NCBI GenBank assembly: GCA_017621455.1
Contig: JAGATC010000006.1
Span: 62,001-126,000 of the forward strand
DNA length: 64,000 nucleotides
Source: Alistipes sp.
GTDB lineage: Bacteria > Bacteroidota > Bacteroidia > Bacteroidales > Rikenellaceae
Direction: 5' to 3'
A model generated the notes under the pieces. That model was not told the origin of the DNA. It worked only from the letters and a program-made list of their open reading frames with translations, and did no database searches. The position numbers and the translations under genes are program-made. Positions within the stretch are counted from its first letter, which is position 1. Every line of letters starts with the position of its first letter. This document shows, one piece after another, positions 17,597 through 25,825 of this stretch.

Positions 17597-17923
17597 ATGA
17601 ATAGTCACGATTTTGATAACCTCATCGCCTCGGAGCGACTTGTTCTCATAGACTTTTATGCCACGTGGTGTGGCGCTTGTGGCGCTATCGACCCTGTGCT
17701 TGATAGGGTGGCACTTTCGATGAGCGATATAGTCTCTCTTGTTCGTATCGACACCACCTCGCCCTCAAGCTTCGACCTTGTACGTCGTTACAATATCGTG
17801 GCGCTACCCACCTTGACGCTCTTTGCACGCGGCGAACTACTCTGGCGCGAGTGTGGCCTAATATCGTTTGACCGCCTTCAGAACATCATCCGCCGCCACC
17901 AGTTTGCTCACCTCGGCTATTAG
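17597..17923 (+). CDS. Thioredoxin-like protein (WCGAC)
   Basis: 108 residues, the size of classical thioredoxin, no signal peptide. VLIDFYATWCGACGAIDPVL has the thioredoxin active-site frame with WCGAC instead of WCGPC; the change of Pro to Ala usually alters redox potential. The cis-Pro loop is present in NIVALPTLTLFARGE. It probably acts as a cytosolic disulfide reductase. Its TAG (17921-17923) directly abuts the stop of the convergent lipoprotein gene. Confidence 0.9.
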   Translation: MNSHDFDNLIASERLVLIDFYATWCGACGAIDPVLDRVALSMSDIVSLVRIDTTSPSSFDLVRRYNIVALPTLTLFARGELLWRECGLISFDRLQNIIRRHQFAHLGY

Positions 17924-19375
17924 CTACTTAACCTTCACGCAACGCACTGGTAGGGCATTGGCACGGTGCATCTTATGCTCGGTATCTATGCCGTTCCAGG
18001 TGCGGGTATTGGTATTAAGGTTGAAGTATAGTGCCTTGGCATCGTCGCCATCAGTTGTCGCTGTCCAGTAGTAGCCGCTCCAGGGTACGGGTAGCTCTAA
18101 GTTCGTATTCATGTTGTCGAGACGACCATCGAGGTAGTTGCGACGACCTGCTGCCGAGAAGAAGTGCTCCTCGTTAGTCTCTGTGTCTACGAGGTTCCAT
18201 CCATACATAGGTTGTGCCTCCTGCCATGCCATATCATCGTCTACAGCGGCGATGGTAAGGTTGGCATATAGGTCGCTTGCGGGAAGCTGCCAGCCCGCAG
18301 GACAGGGATCGTAATCGCTCTTTGTCGTGCCGCTCCATAGCGTGTCGTCGTGGCCAGAGTTAAGCCAGTCGTAGGCGTTGTCGGGGTTGCCGATAATCAT
18401 CGACACGGGATTCTTGATGCTCCACTCTATGCTGCCACCCACCTTGCTCTCGACATACTCGAGAGATAGGTCTAATCCATTGAAGTCGAACAAACGCTTG
18501 TCGTAGTTTGCCGCAAAGTTCCAGTCGTTGGGGCCTACAATGGGCGTCATACGTCCCCACTGATAGTAAAGGCCATACGAGCGGAAGATAGCGCTGTCGT
18601 TTGTGTCGCCATCACTATTGGTGTCGGCACCGAGGTTGTGGTTCATAACCGTGTAACCCGCCATCTCGAAGGTGTTGTCTGCGGCTGTAGGGTCGTTGTT
18701 CGTCACCCAGATATGCCAGCTCCATATAAGCTTACCCGAGGCGTCGTATGCGCCAATAAGGGCATTGCCAGGCACCACCTTGTCTGTCTCCTCGTCGTCG
18801 GTGGTGACGGCACTCTCAAGATAGAAAACAACCTTGCCATCGCGCATATCGAGGTACTTGATAAGCTCCGAAGAGGTCTGCCATAGTAGCTCTATACGCT
18901 CTGTATTTAGCTTAATATCGCCATTACCGCCACGTGTTGCATCGAATATGTAGCGGGTATCAGGCTCGGTGGCGATATAGCAGTTGGCGTGCTTGTCGGT
19001 GTAGTCCACCTCGTCGGATACTATGGCGAGGTATACGCTTACGGTATTAATATCGCCCGTTGGGGTGTAGCCGTTAAGAGTCATCGTGCCACTCTCCACC
19101 TCCTCGTTATCGAACGACGATGGTGCCGTAACGGTGATGGTTGAGTTATACATATCGACGCTGTTGACAACCCAGCCCTTGGGTATGGTAACGGGTACAA
19201 GCGAGCTGATGTTACGGCTATCGAATGTTGTAGAGCCAGTGTCGCCAGGCGCTGCAACAAGAATACTATGCGAGGGTACAACAAGACTATTGGTCTCCTC
19301 GCGGCTACATGATGTGATAACGGCTGATGCAATGATGGCCACTACAGCCCAAATATACGATATTCTCTTAAACAT
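17924..19375 (-). CDS. FISUMP-domain lipoprotein, paralogue of the 680-3211 product
   Basis: 483 residues with a lipobox VITSC (Cys23). After about 120 residues of beta-rich sequence come ANCYIATEPDTRYIF, LIWSWHIWVTNND, MNHNLGADTN, YGLYYQWGRMTPIVG, DYDPCPAGWQLP and a final LPVRCVKVK. These match, in order, motifs of the lipoprotein at 680-3211 (ANCYMIHD, ILWSWHIWIT, MDRNLGA, LYYQWGRKDP, DPCPVGYQVP, VRCVRAY). The insert NSDGDTNDS resembles a calcium-binding loop. Surface exposed by type; role unknown. It lies 45 bp after the SPOR-like gene. Confidence 0.83.
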   Translation of the reverse strand: MFKRISYIWAVVAIIASAVITSCSREETNSLVVPSHSILVAAPGDTGSTTFDSRNISSLVPVTIPKGWVVNSVDMYNSTITVTAPSSFDNEEVESGTMTLNGYTPTGDINTVSVYLAIVSDEVDYTDKHANCYIATEPDTRYIFDATRGGNGDIKLNTERIELLWQTSSELIKYLDMRDGKVVFYLESAVTTDDEETDKVVPGNALIGAYDASGKLIWSWHIWVTNNDPTAADNTFEMAGYTVMNHNLGADTNSDGDTNDSAIFRSYGLYYQWGRMTPIVGPNDWNFAANYDKRLFDFNGLDLSLEYVESKVGGSIEWSIKNPVSMIIGNPDNAYDWLNSGHDDTLWSGTTKSDYDPCPAGWQLPASDLYANLTIAAVDDDMAWQEAQPMYGWNLVDTETNEEHFFSAAGRRNYLDGRLDNMNTNLELPVPWSGYYWTATTDGDDAKALYFNLNTNTRTWNGIDTEHKMHRANALPVRCVKVK

Positions 19376-19420
19376 AGTCTATATCTATTCTGCTTTACTC
19401 TCGACTCAGTGTTAGTCGAA

Positions 19421-21031
19421 TTAATTTAACTCAATCTCTATTACCTCTACAGATGTCTCGCCACCCTCCGTGAGAGTTGTCTTAAGCATCTCGGCCTCGT
19501 CGCGGCTGTCGAACGTACCCACGGTGAAGCCGCTGCTTGTCTTCGATATTCGCTTGCCTGGAGCCTCTGTAGTAAGCACGGTGTTTAGCGTGTCGTCGAT
19601 GCTCTCAACGCCAATCTTGACCATATAGCGCTTGCCGACCATGGGAATCTCTGCGTCGCCATCGCTATCGGTTGCCGCAACTGTAAGGTTGGTCATGGTG
19701 CCATCCTGCCAACGACATATCTCGGGCGACTTGAATCCCTTCTCCTTGAGGAAGAGCTGCGCCTCATCAGCCTCGAGACGTGTGGCAAAACCGCCAGCGT
19801 AATATAGGTAGTGACCCTCATCGTTGCGGGTGATGTATAGCGGCTGCACACCCTTAAATAGGGTCATAGGCTGCTTGTTGCGGAATTCGCCCAAGAGTAT
19901 GCGGTATATTACACCGCGCTCGTATACCTTAAGCTCAGGTATTGGGTTAGACTCGCGGTAGTAGTTGGTGCGGCCAATGGTGATGGGCTGGTAGTCGATA
20001 AAGAGACGGCGCTCAAGGGTAATAGGCTCGAAGCGATACTCCACCTCCTGTGCCTCGCGACTTACCGTAGCGATAGAGTCTGCTGCCATCTCGAGACCCA
20101 TGGTCTTGGCAAAGTCATACTCGAACTTACGCAACGTTGGACGGCCCATAGCGTAGTGCATGACGGCATCCGAGGCATAGTAGCCAGCCTCGCGAGCACA
20201 CTCACGGCGCATAGTGGTAAACTCCATAGACGAGCTGTCGAGTAGCTCGTAGTGGTGGTCGCGCTCGAGGATATAGCCGTAGGCGAAGTACTTGGTGTCG
20301 AGGATATGGTTCCATCGGCTATCAATCTTGTTTGCCACGCTTTCGGCAAGGTCTACGAGGGTGTGATACTGCGTAAATAGCTCCTCGGCCTCGGCCTCGC
20401 TATCTGTTGCGAGGTATTGCTCGGCAGTATCGGCCATGCGGTTGTAGATGTTGGTATACTCTGCAATAAGTGCATCCATCTCAGCATCCTCGGTGTGTGC
20501 TGCAAGAAGCTCAGCATAATCCTCTCCGCTAAGCGCATCCTTAATGCAGATGTTCTCCACAAGATTGCGCGACGCGGGTGTAACACTCTCTAAATCACTA
20601 TTCTCGAATAGCGTATCGGTTTGGGCTAATGTCTCATCGACGATTGGCTGTGATGAGTTCATCTGCGACATTACCCACTCCTGGTCCATGGCGTTGATGC
20701 GTGCAATAATGTCGCCACGCTCGGTGAGAAGATCGAAGGCCTCCTGCTCCAACTCCAAGATACGGTCGGTATAGCGGCTAAGCTCCTCCTCGGTAGGCTC
20801 CAGACCCTCGTTACGCAGACTGTCGGTGTAGCTCTTGAATTGGTTGCGTATGTCTGTCGCCACCAAACGCACCGAGTCCTCGCTAAAGGCGAGACGTTTT
20901 TCCGTCTCGTGCAAAGCTATGTACTCGGTACTTTGACGTATGTCGTTTTCAGGCTCCTGTAGTTGCGCCATAGCCACCACAGTGAAGGTGCTGGCAACTA
21001 AAAGTAGGAATGCGTATATACTCTTTTTCAT
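19421..21031 (-). CDS. Periplasmic coiled-coil protein with SPOR-like repeats
   Basis: 536 residues. A signal peptide of about 22 residues (ending AMAQ) is followed by a helical, Glu-rich stretch with likely coiled coils (about 40-125 and 165-260), then two SPOR-like modules at the C-terminus (about 390-450: YLYYAGGFATRLEADEAQLF; and about 470-536: SSGFTVGTFDSRDEAEMLKT). SPOR domains bind denuded peptidoglycan at septa. The match is by pattern only. It lies 14 bp after trkH. Otherwise unrecognised. Confidence 0.6.
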   Translation of the reverse strand: MKKSIYAFLLLVASTFTVVAMAQLQEPENDIRQSTEYIALHETEKRLAFSEDSVRLVATDIRNQFKSYTDSLRNEGLEPTEEELSRYTDRILELEQEAFDLLTERGDIIARINAMDQEWVMSQMNSSQPIVDETLAQTDTLFENSDLESVTPASRNLVENICIKDALSGEDYAELLAAHTEDAEMDALIAEYTNIYNRMADTAEQYLATDSEAEAEELFTQYHTLVDLAESVANKIDSRWNHILDTKYFAYGYILERDHHYELLDSSSMEFTTMRRECAREAGYYASDAVMHYAMGRPTLRKFEYDFAKTMGLEMAADSIATVSREAQEVEYRFEPITLERRLFIDYQPITIGRTNYYRESNPIPELKVYERGVIYRILLGEFRNKQPMTLFKGVQPLYITRNDEGHYLYYAGGFATRLEADEAQLFLKEKGFKSPEICRWQDGTMTNLTVAATDSDGDAEIPMVGKRYMVKIGVESIDDTLNTVLTTEAPGKRISKTSSGFTVGTFDSRDEAEMLKTTLTEGGETSVEVIEIELN

Positions 21032-21045
21032 ATTCAGTTATAGTG

Positions 21046-22491
21046 TTAACGCCACGAGCGGATGAAGAGCAGCTGTATGATGCCGAAAATCTCCAAACGA
21101 CCGATGAGCATTAGTAGCGTCGAGTTAAGTTTCAGTACGGCGGGTAGGTCGGCAAAGTTATCCAACGAGCCTACCTCACCAAATCCAGGGCCTACGTTGC
21201 TCACACAGGCGATGGTGGCCGTGAGTGAGGTTACGAGGTCGAGTCCAAAGATGGTGTAGACTATGGTGCCTATAAGCGCTACCATGATGTAGGCGACGAT
21301 AAAGGTCATCACCAAGTTGAGTACACCCTCCTCCTGCACCTTGCCATCTACCTTTACGCGGATGATGGCATTGGGATGCAACTGCACCTGCATGCGGTTG
21401 CGTATAACCTTCGCTGCTATAAGCATGCGGTCAACCTTAAGTCCACCCGAGGTAGAGCCTGCACAGCCACACACCACCGACGAGAATATTAGCAGCATTA
21501 TGGCTAAGGGCGTCCAGGTGTTTGTATCGGCAGTGGCAAAACCCGATGTCGTGGTTATGGTGACAACCTGGAATGTTGAGTGGCGTATCGACTCGAACCA
21601 AGTGTCGTAGATGCCATTATGCAGCAAACTTATCGATATCACTATCGAAAATATTGCCATCATGCCTATAAACGTGCGAACGACCTCCGAGCGGAAAATA
21701 TTGTTCTTACGTCCCGTAACCGAGGCATATAGTATGCCGAAGTGTATCGCCGAGAGTGTCATGGCTATAATGAGTATTAGCTCGATGGTTGGACTGTCCC
21801 AGAAACCAATCGATGCATTCTTTGTGCTAAAGCCACAGGTGCTACATGCTGACATCGCCTGAGTTACGGAGTCGAACCAGGTCATGCCCGCCAGCTTAAG
21901 CGATATAGTGGTTATGAGTGTAAGACCGACGTAAACAAATGCCAGGATGCGGATGATTACCCTCGAGCGGTAGTGGAAGTTATCCTTGGCAATGGTGGAG
22001 ATCTCCACATTTGAGAGCATGTGGCGGCTACGTCCCATCGACGGCAGGATAACCAAGGCAAACATAACTACGCCCACACCACCAATCCATGCCGAGGCAG
22101 CACGCCAGAAGAGTAGACCTCGTGGCAGAAACTCTATGTCGTTAAGTATCGACGCACCAGTGGTAGTAAAGCCCGAGACGCTCTCAAACCATGCATTGAT
22201 AACCGAGAACTCACCACCCCAAATTAAATAGGGGAACATGCCCACAACGGACGCTACAAGCCACGAGCCCACAACGATTGCATAGCCCTCCTTGATTTTG
22301 ATATCCTCGGCCTTCTGCGAGAAAATCAAGGGAAAGAGTCCCAGCAACGAGGTGAGGAACGACGACAAAAGCAGCGGGTATAGCGCAGAATCGCTCTCAT
22401 TAAGCATCGACACCACGGCAGATAGGAACATGAATGCAGCGATGAACTGCATGACCATGCCTATATATCGTATGACAACATGAACTCGCAT
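21046..22491 (-). CDS. trkH: TrkH-family potassium uptake protein
   Basis: 481 residues, about ten membrane segments. The four selectivity-filter loops typical of the Trk/Ktr superfamily are visible: SGFTTTGASIL, SACSTCGFSTKNASIG, TTTSGFATADTN and ACVSNVGPGFGEVGSL. With TrkA it forms a K+ (or K+/Na+) channel-like uptake system in the inner membrane. No trkA lies beside it. The plus-strand frames over this region are shadows. Confidence 0.92.
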   Translation of the reverse strand: MRVHVVIRYIGMVMQFIAAFMFLSAVVSMLNESDSALYPLLLSSFLTSLLGLFPLIFSQKAEDIKIKEGYAIVVGSWLVASVVGMFPYLIWGGEFSVINAWFESVSGFTTTGASILNDIEFLPRGLLFWRAASAWIGGVGVVMFALVILPSMGRSRHMLSNVEISTIAKDNFHYRSRVIIRILAFVYVGLTLITTISLKLAGMTWFDSVTQAMSACSTCGFSTKNASIGFWDSPTIELILIIAMTLSAIHFGILYASVTGRKNNIFRSEVVRTFIGMMAIFSIVISISLLHNGIYDTWFESIRHSTFQVVTITTTSGFATADTNTWTPLAIMLLIFSSVVCGCAGSTSGGLKVDRMLIAAKVIRNRMQVQLHPNAIIRVKVDGKVQEEGVLNLVMTFIVAYIMVALIGTIVYTIFGLDLVTSLTATIACVSNVGPGFGEVGSLDNFADLPAVLKLNSTLLMLIGRLEIFGIIQLLFIRSWR

Positions 22492-22526
22492 AATGGGTGA
22501 TGCCTATATGGATTGTAAAGGGTTGA

Positions 22527-23366
22527 TTACTTCGTAAACTTTGCAATTAGTTGTGCTATGCGGTCGCGGAGCGTAGCAATCTCATCGCGACAAGGTATCT
22601 CACCGTCGAAGGGCTTCTTATATGTGAGGTAGTCTCCCAAGCTGCGATTGATGCGCAGAATTGGTCGCACAAAGTAGTGTGTCATAAAGAAGTAGAACAT
22701 GATGACGATGACAATCATCACAATCAACGATATGAATACGGGGGTTACGGCGCGACGTGCCGTGTGGCTAAGGTTGTTAACCTCGGGGCCGAGTGAGTTG
22801 TGAGCACCCGTCATATACTTTGTGATATACTCCACCGTGCGCTCATACTCGGGCTTGTATTTGTTTATGTACCAGTCGTGTGTTGTTGAGGCTACGCGTG
22901 TTGAGTCGTTAAGCTCCGCGGCTATCTGGCGGTGTACGTCGCCATTGATATATTGGCGTACGGCCTCGTTTACACGCTCGGCACACATAACCAGCGTGTC
23001 GGCAGCCATAGGCGTGTCGGTAGACTTCATCTTACGCTGTGCGGTGGTGGTGGAGAGGGTGAGCTGGCGCATAGACTCCTCGCAGCGCGCGCTATGGCGC
23101 TGAATCTCGGTGAACTTGCCGCTCGACACGGCCAAGGCAATCATGGCGTCGTTCTGCGCGTTGAGGGCCTTAAGCATGTTGCCTGCAAGCTCCGTATTCT
23201 CCTTGCTTGCCATGAGGATGGCCTCCGTATCCTGGCTGACGCGCTCAAGCTCCAAGAGTGACATCGCACCCGAGAAGAAGAGCAGCAATAACAGACACAT
23301 AAAAGCGACCCTCATACGTCGCGATATGGAGGTAATTGAAAATATACTTTTGAGTAGTTTAATCAC
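22527..23366 (-). CDS. Membrane sensor with HAMP-like segment and no output domain
   Basis: 279 residues. One membrane helix at about 21-40, a periplasmic helical domain of about 165 residues like the four-helix bundle of chemoreceptors (4HB_MCP), a second helix at about 210-232 (VFISLIVMIVIVIMFYFFMT), then a HAMP-like linker (YFVRPILRINRSLGDYLTYK) ending after about 45 residues. No kinase, methyl-accepting or cyclase module follows before the stop. Similar truncated sensors exist in Bacteroidales. It may signal through a partner or be an evolutionary remnant. Confidence 0.65.
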   Translation of the reverse strand: MIKLLKSIFSITSISRRMRVAFMCLLLLLFFSGAMSLLELERVSQDTEAILMASKENTELAGNMLKALNAQNDAMIALAVSSGKFTEIQRHSARCEESMRQLTLSTTTAQRKMKSTDTPMAADTLVMCAERVNEAVRQYINGDVHRQIAAELNDSTRVASTTHDWYINKYKPEYERTVEYITKYMTGAHNSLGPEVNNLSHTARRAVTPVFISLIVMIVIVIMFYFFMTHYFVRPILRINRSLGDYLTYKKPFDGEIPCRDEIATLRDRIAQLIAKFTK

Positions 23367-23430
23367 AGTGCTAAATAACTTAAATGTTTAACCCAACAAA
23401 AGTAATACTTTTGTATCAATTTTCCAAACA

Positions 23431-24726
23431 TTACTCGACGATTGTGGCGCTGATGTCGCCATTAGTGTCGATGGCATCGAGCCTAACGGGGCAGATAGTA
23501 TTAACCTTAGAGGCATCGTACGGCGCGGCTACACGTAGGTAATTGTCAGTATATCCGTACATTATACCGTTGTGGTTGGTGCTCTCGAATAGCACCTCGC
23601 GGGTTTGGCCAAGGAAGCGCTCTGCGAATCTCCTATTTAGCTTTGCTGAGAGCTCCTCTAAGCGCTCTACACGCTCGGTAGATATGCGCGACTGCACCTT
23701 GTTAGGCATGCTGACAGCGGGGGTGCCTGGACGCTCCGAGAAGGGGAAGATGTGTAGGAACGAGGCGCCCACCTCCTCCAAGAGGTGATAGGTCTCCATA
23801 AACTCCTGCTCGCCCTCGCCAGGGAAGCCTACGATGACATCTACGCCGAGGAACGAGTCGGGCATAAGCTCGCGAATCTTGGTGATACGTTCGCGATAGC
23901 GCTCCGCGGTGTAGCGGCGACGCATAAGTCCAAGGATGCGTGTCGAGCCGCTCTGCAGTGGGATATGAAAGTGTGGAACAAACTTCTTTGATGCGGCGCA
24001 AAACTCTATAATCTCGTCAGTTATGAGGTTGGGTTCGATGCTCGAGATGCGATAACGTTCGATGCCCTCGACCTTGTCCAACTCGCGCAAAAGGTCGATA
24101 AAACGCTCCCCTGTGGTGCGACCAAAATCACCAGTGTTCACGCCGGTGATAACAATCTCCTTCTGTCCAGCTGCGGCAATCTCCTTAGCCTCCTTGATAA
24201 TGTCGGCGATGGGGATGTTGCGGCTCGAGCCACGAGCATAGTGAATGGTGCAATAGGCGCACTTATAGTCGCAGCCATCTTGTACCTTAAGGAATGAGCG
24301 TGTGCGGTCGCCCGAAGAGTAGGCCGCAAAGAAGCGTGTGAGGTTCTCAACAGAGCAACTATAGACCTCGGCCTTGCCTCTCTCTTTAAGCTCGTCAACA
24401 CGGCGGAAAAGGTCTCCTTTGTCGTTGTTACTCAGCACAATATCCACGCCCTCAATCTCGGCAATAGCCTCGGGCTTAAGCTGTGCGTAGCACCCCGTTA
24501 CGGCGATGATGGCATTGGGGTTGCGACGGTGAATCTTGCGTATGATATTACGGCATTTCTTGTCGGCATGCTCGGTCACCGAACAGCTGTTTATTACCGC
24601 CACATCGGTGGGCTCAGAGGCCTCGACACGGCAGTAGCCGCCGCGCTCAAACTCGCGGGCTAAAGTCGACGACTCCGAAAAATTGAGTTTGCAGCCCAAT
24701 GTGTGAAAACTTACCCTCTTCTGCAT
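23431..24726 (-). CDS. mtaB: tRNA (t6A37)-methylthiotransferase MtaB
   Basis: 431 residues. It adds a methylthio group to N6-threonylcarbamoyladenosine at tRNA position 37 using two 4Fe-4S clusters. N-terminal UPF0004 cysteines lie in LGCKLNFSES, NSCSVTEHAD and TGCYAQ; the radical SAM cluster is CDYKCAYC; the C-terminus holds the TRAM domain. The HTLGCKLN start is typical of MtaB rather than MiaB or RimO. It heads the minus-strand run. Confidence 0.94.
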   Translation of the reverse strand: MQKRVSFHTLGCKLNFSESSTLAREFERGGYCRVEASEPTDVAVINSCSVTEHADKKCRNIIRKIHRRNPNAIIAVTGCYAQLKPEAIAEIEGVDIVLSNNDKGDLFRRVDELKERGKAEVYSCSVENLTRFFAAYSSGDRTRSFLKVQDGCDYKCAYCTIHYARGSSRNIPIADIIKEAKEIAAAGQKEIVITGVNTGDFGRTTGERFIDLLRELDKVEGIERYRISSIEPNLITDEIIEFCAASKKFVPHFHIPLQSGSTRILGLMRRRYTAERYRERITKIRELMPDSFLGVDVIVGFPGEGEQEFMETYHLLEEVGASFLHIFPFSERPGTPAVSMPNKVQSRISTERVERLEELSAKLNRRFAERFLGQTREVLFESTNHNGIMYGYTDNYLRVAAPYDASKVNTICPVRLDAIDTNGDISATIVE

Positions 24727-24853
24727 CTATCTTATCCTTTTTTTAGTCACAATTCTACTCGTCGAGCCACCTATTTAGGGCACTTTCGACGGGCGAAGTT
24801 ACAAAAAGTTGAGAGAAAGTGAAAAAAGATTTCGTTGTTACGCGAAAAAAAAG

Positions 24854-24861
24854 TAAATTTG
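24854..24861 (+). promoter_or_regulatory. -7 promoter element upstream of the metal permease
   Basis: TAAATTTG; predicted start near 24868, leaving a leader of about 90 nt made largely of the repeats at 24901-24948. A TTG at 24835-24837 is 16 bp upstream, a little close. Confidence 0.5.
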
Positions 24862-24900
24862 CACGCTTATATAATAGGTATGTAGTGCGTATTGGGTAGC

Positions 24901-24948
24901 GTAGCGGGTAAGGTAGTAGGTAGTGTAGCGGGTAAGGTAGTAGGTAGT
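24901..24948 (+). repeat. Two perfect 24-bp tandem repeats in the leader
   Basis: The unit starts GTAGCGGGTAAGGTAGTAGG and is repeated twice, 24901-24924 and 24925-24948. Each is built from two related 12-mers, and degenerate pieces flank both sides. They end 8 bp before the ATG of the permease. Confidence 0.9.
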
Positions 24949-24956
24949 GTAGTAGT

Positions 24957-25805
24957 ATGTATAGCGTATTTCAGGACATAGCAACGTATGAGCATCTTAG
25001 TGATGCCTTTATAGTCTGCATCCTCTCGGCTATAACGTGTGGCATTGTGGGTAGCTATGTCGTGGCACGACGCATGGTCTTCCTTAGTGGAGGTATCACG
25101 CACGCCTCGTTTGGTGGCTTAGGCGTGGCGCTATATGCTGGCTTTAATCCTCTGCTTGGGGCGCTGCTCTTTGCCTCGGTAGCCTCGGTGGGTGTGGAGT
25201 TTGCCTCACGTCGTGGAAACATACGCGAGGACTCTGCCATAGGCATCATCTGGTCGGTAGGAATGGCGCTCGGTGCGCTCTTTATGTCGTTGACACCAGG
25301 CTATGCCGTGGAGTTGCCGAGCTATCTGTTTGGTAGTATCTCATTGGTGGATGGTGCCGACATCAAGTGGCTTGCGCTGCTTATGGTCATGGTGGTTGTG
25401 GGAGCTATGCTCTATGGCCGCAAGATTATGTATATGACCTTCGATGAGGAGTATGCACGTAGTCAGGGTGTGCCTACAACGGTTGTCGCCTACGTCATGT
25501 CGGTGGTGGTGGCTGTGACCATTGTCCTCTCGATAAAGGTGATGGGCATAGTGCTGCTTATGTCCTTGGTGACAATACCCACGGTGGTGGCAAACACCCT
25601 CTCCAAGGATTTTAGATGGATAACGCTACTTGCGGTGCTTACGGCGCTGTTGTGTAACATCGCGGGCTTTGTGATGAGCTACGAGGTGGTACTACCTTCA
25701 GGTGGAGGTATCCCCACGGGTAGCTGCATAATATTTTTACTCTTCGTTGTATTGCTCCTCGTCAAGCTGATAGATGCTGCACGACGACGCCTGCAACATA
25801 ACTAA
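24957..25805 (+). CDS. ABC-3 family metal (zinc/manganese/iron) permease
   Basis: 282 residues, about eight membrane helices; belongs to the ZnuB/MntB/TroC permease family: FLSGGITHASFGGLGVAL, EDSAIGIIWSVGMALG, TFDEEYARSQGVP and KVMGIVLLMSLVTIPTVVAN. It would carry Zn, Mn or Fe inward with an ATPase and a binding protein. Neither partner is adjacent: the next gene is an LptF/G-type permease. The start at 24957 directly follows the tandem repeats; the next possible ATG is far inside the first helices, so this start is preferred. Confidence 0.9.
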   Translation: MYSVFQDIATYEHLSDAFIVCILSAITCGIVGSYVVARRMVFLSGGITHASFGGLGVALYAGFNPLLGALLFASVASVGVEFASRRGNIREDSAIGIIWSVGMALGALFMSLTPGYAVELPSYLFGSISLVDGADIKWLALLMVMVVVGAMLYGRKIMYMTFDEEYARSQGVPTTVVAYVMSVVVAVTIVLSIKVMGIVLLMSLVTIPTVVANTLSKDFRWITLLAVLTALLCNIAGFVMSYEVVLPSGGGIPTGSCIIFLLFVVLLLVKLIDAARRRLQHN

Positions 25806-25825
25806 TAAGTGACCCTATTAAGTCT

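Noticed and set aside
17921..17926. Abutting TAG stops of convergent thioredoxin and lipoprotein genes as a special signal
   Set aside because: TAGCTA is simply two stop codons meeting; no hairpin or conserved element supports more.
24901..24948. 24-bp repeats as a CRISPR remnant
   Set aside because: The copies are directly adjacent without spacers and no cas gene is near.
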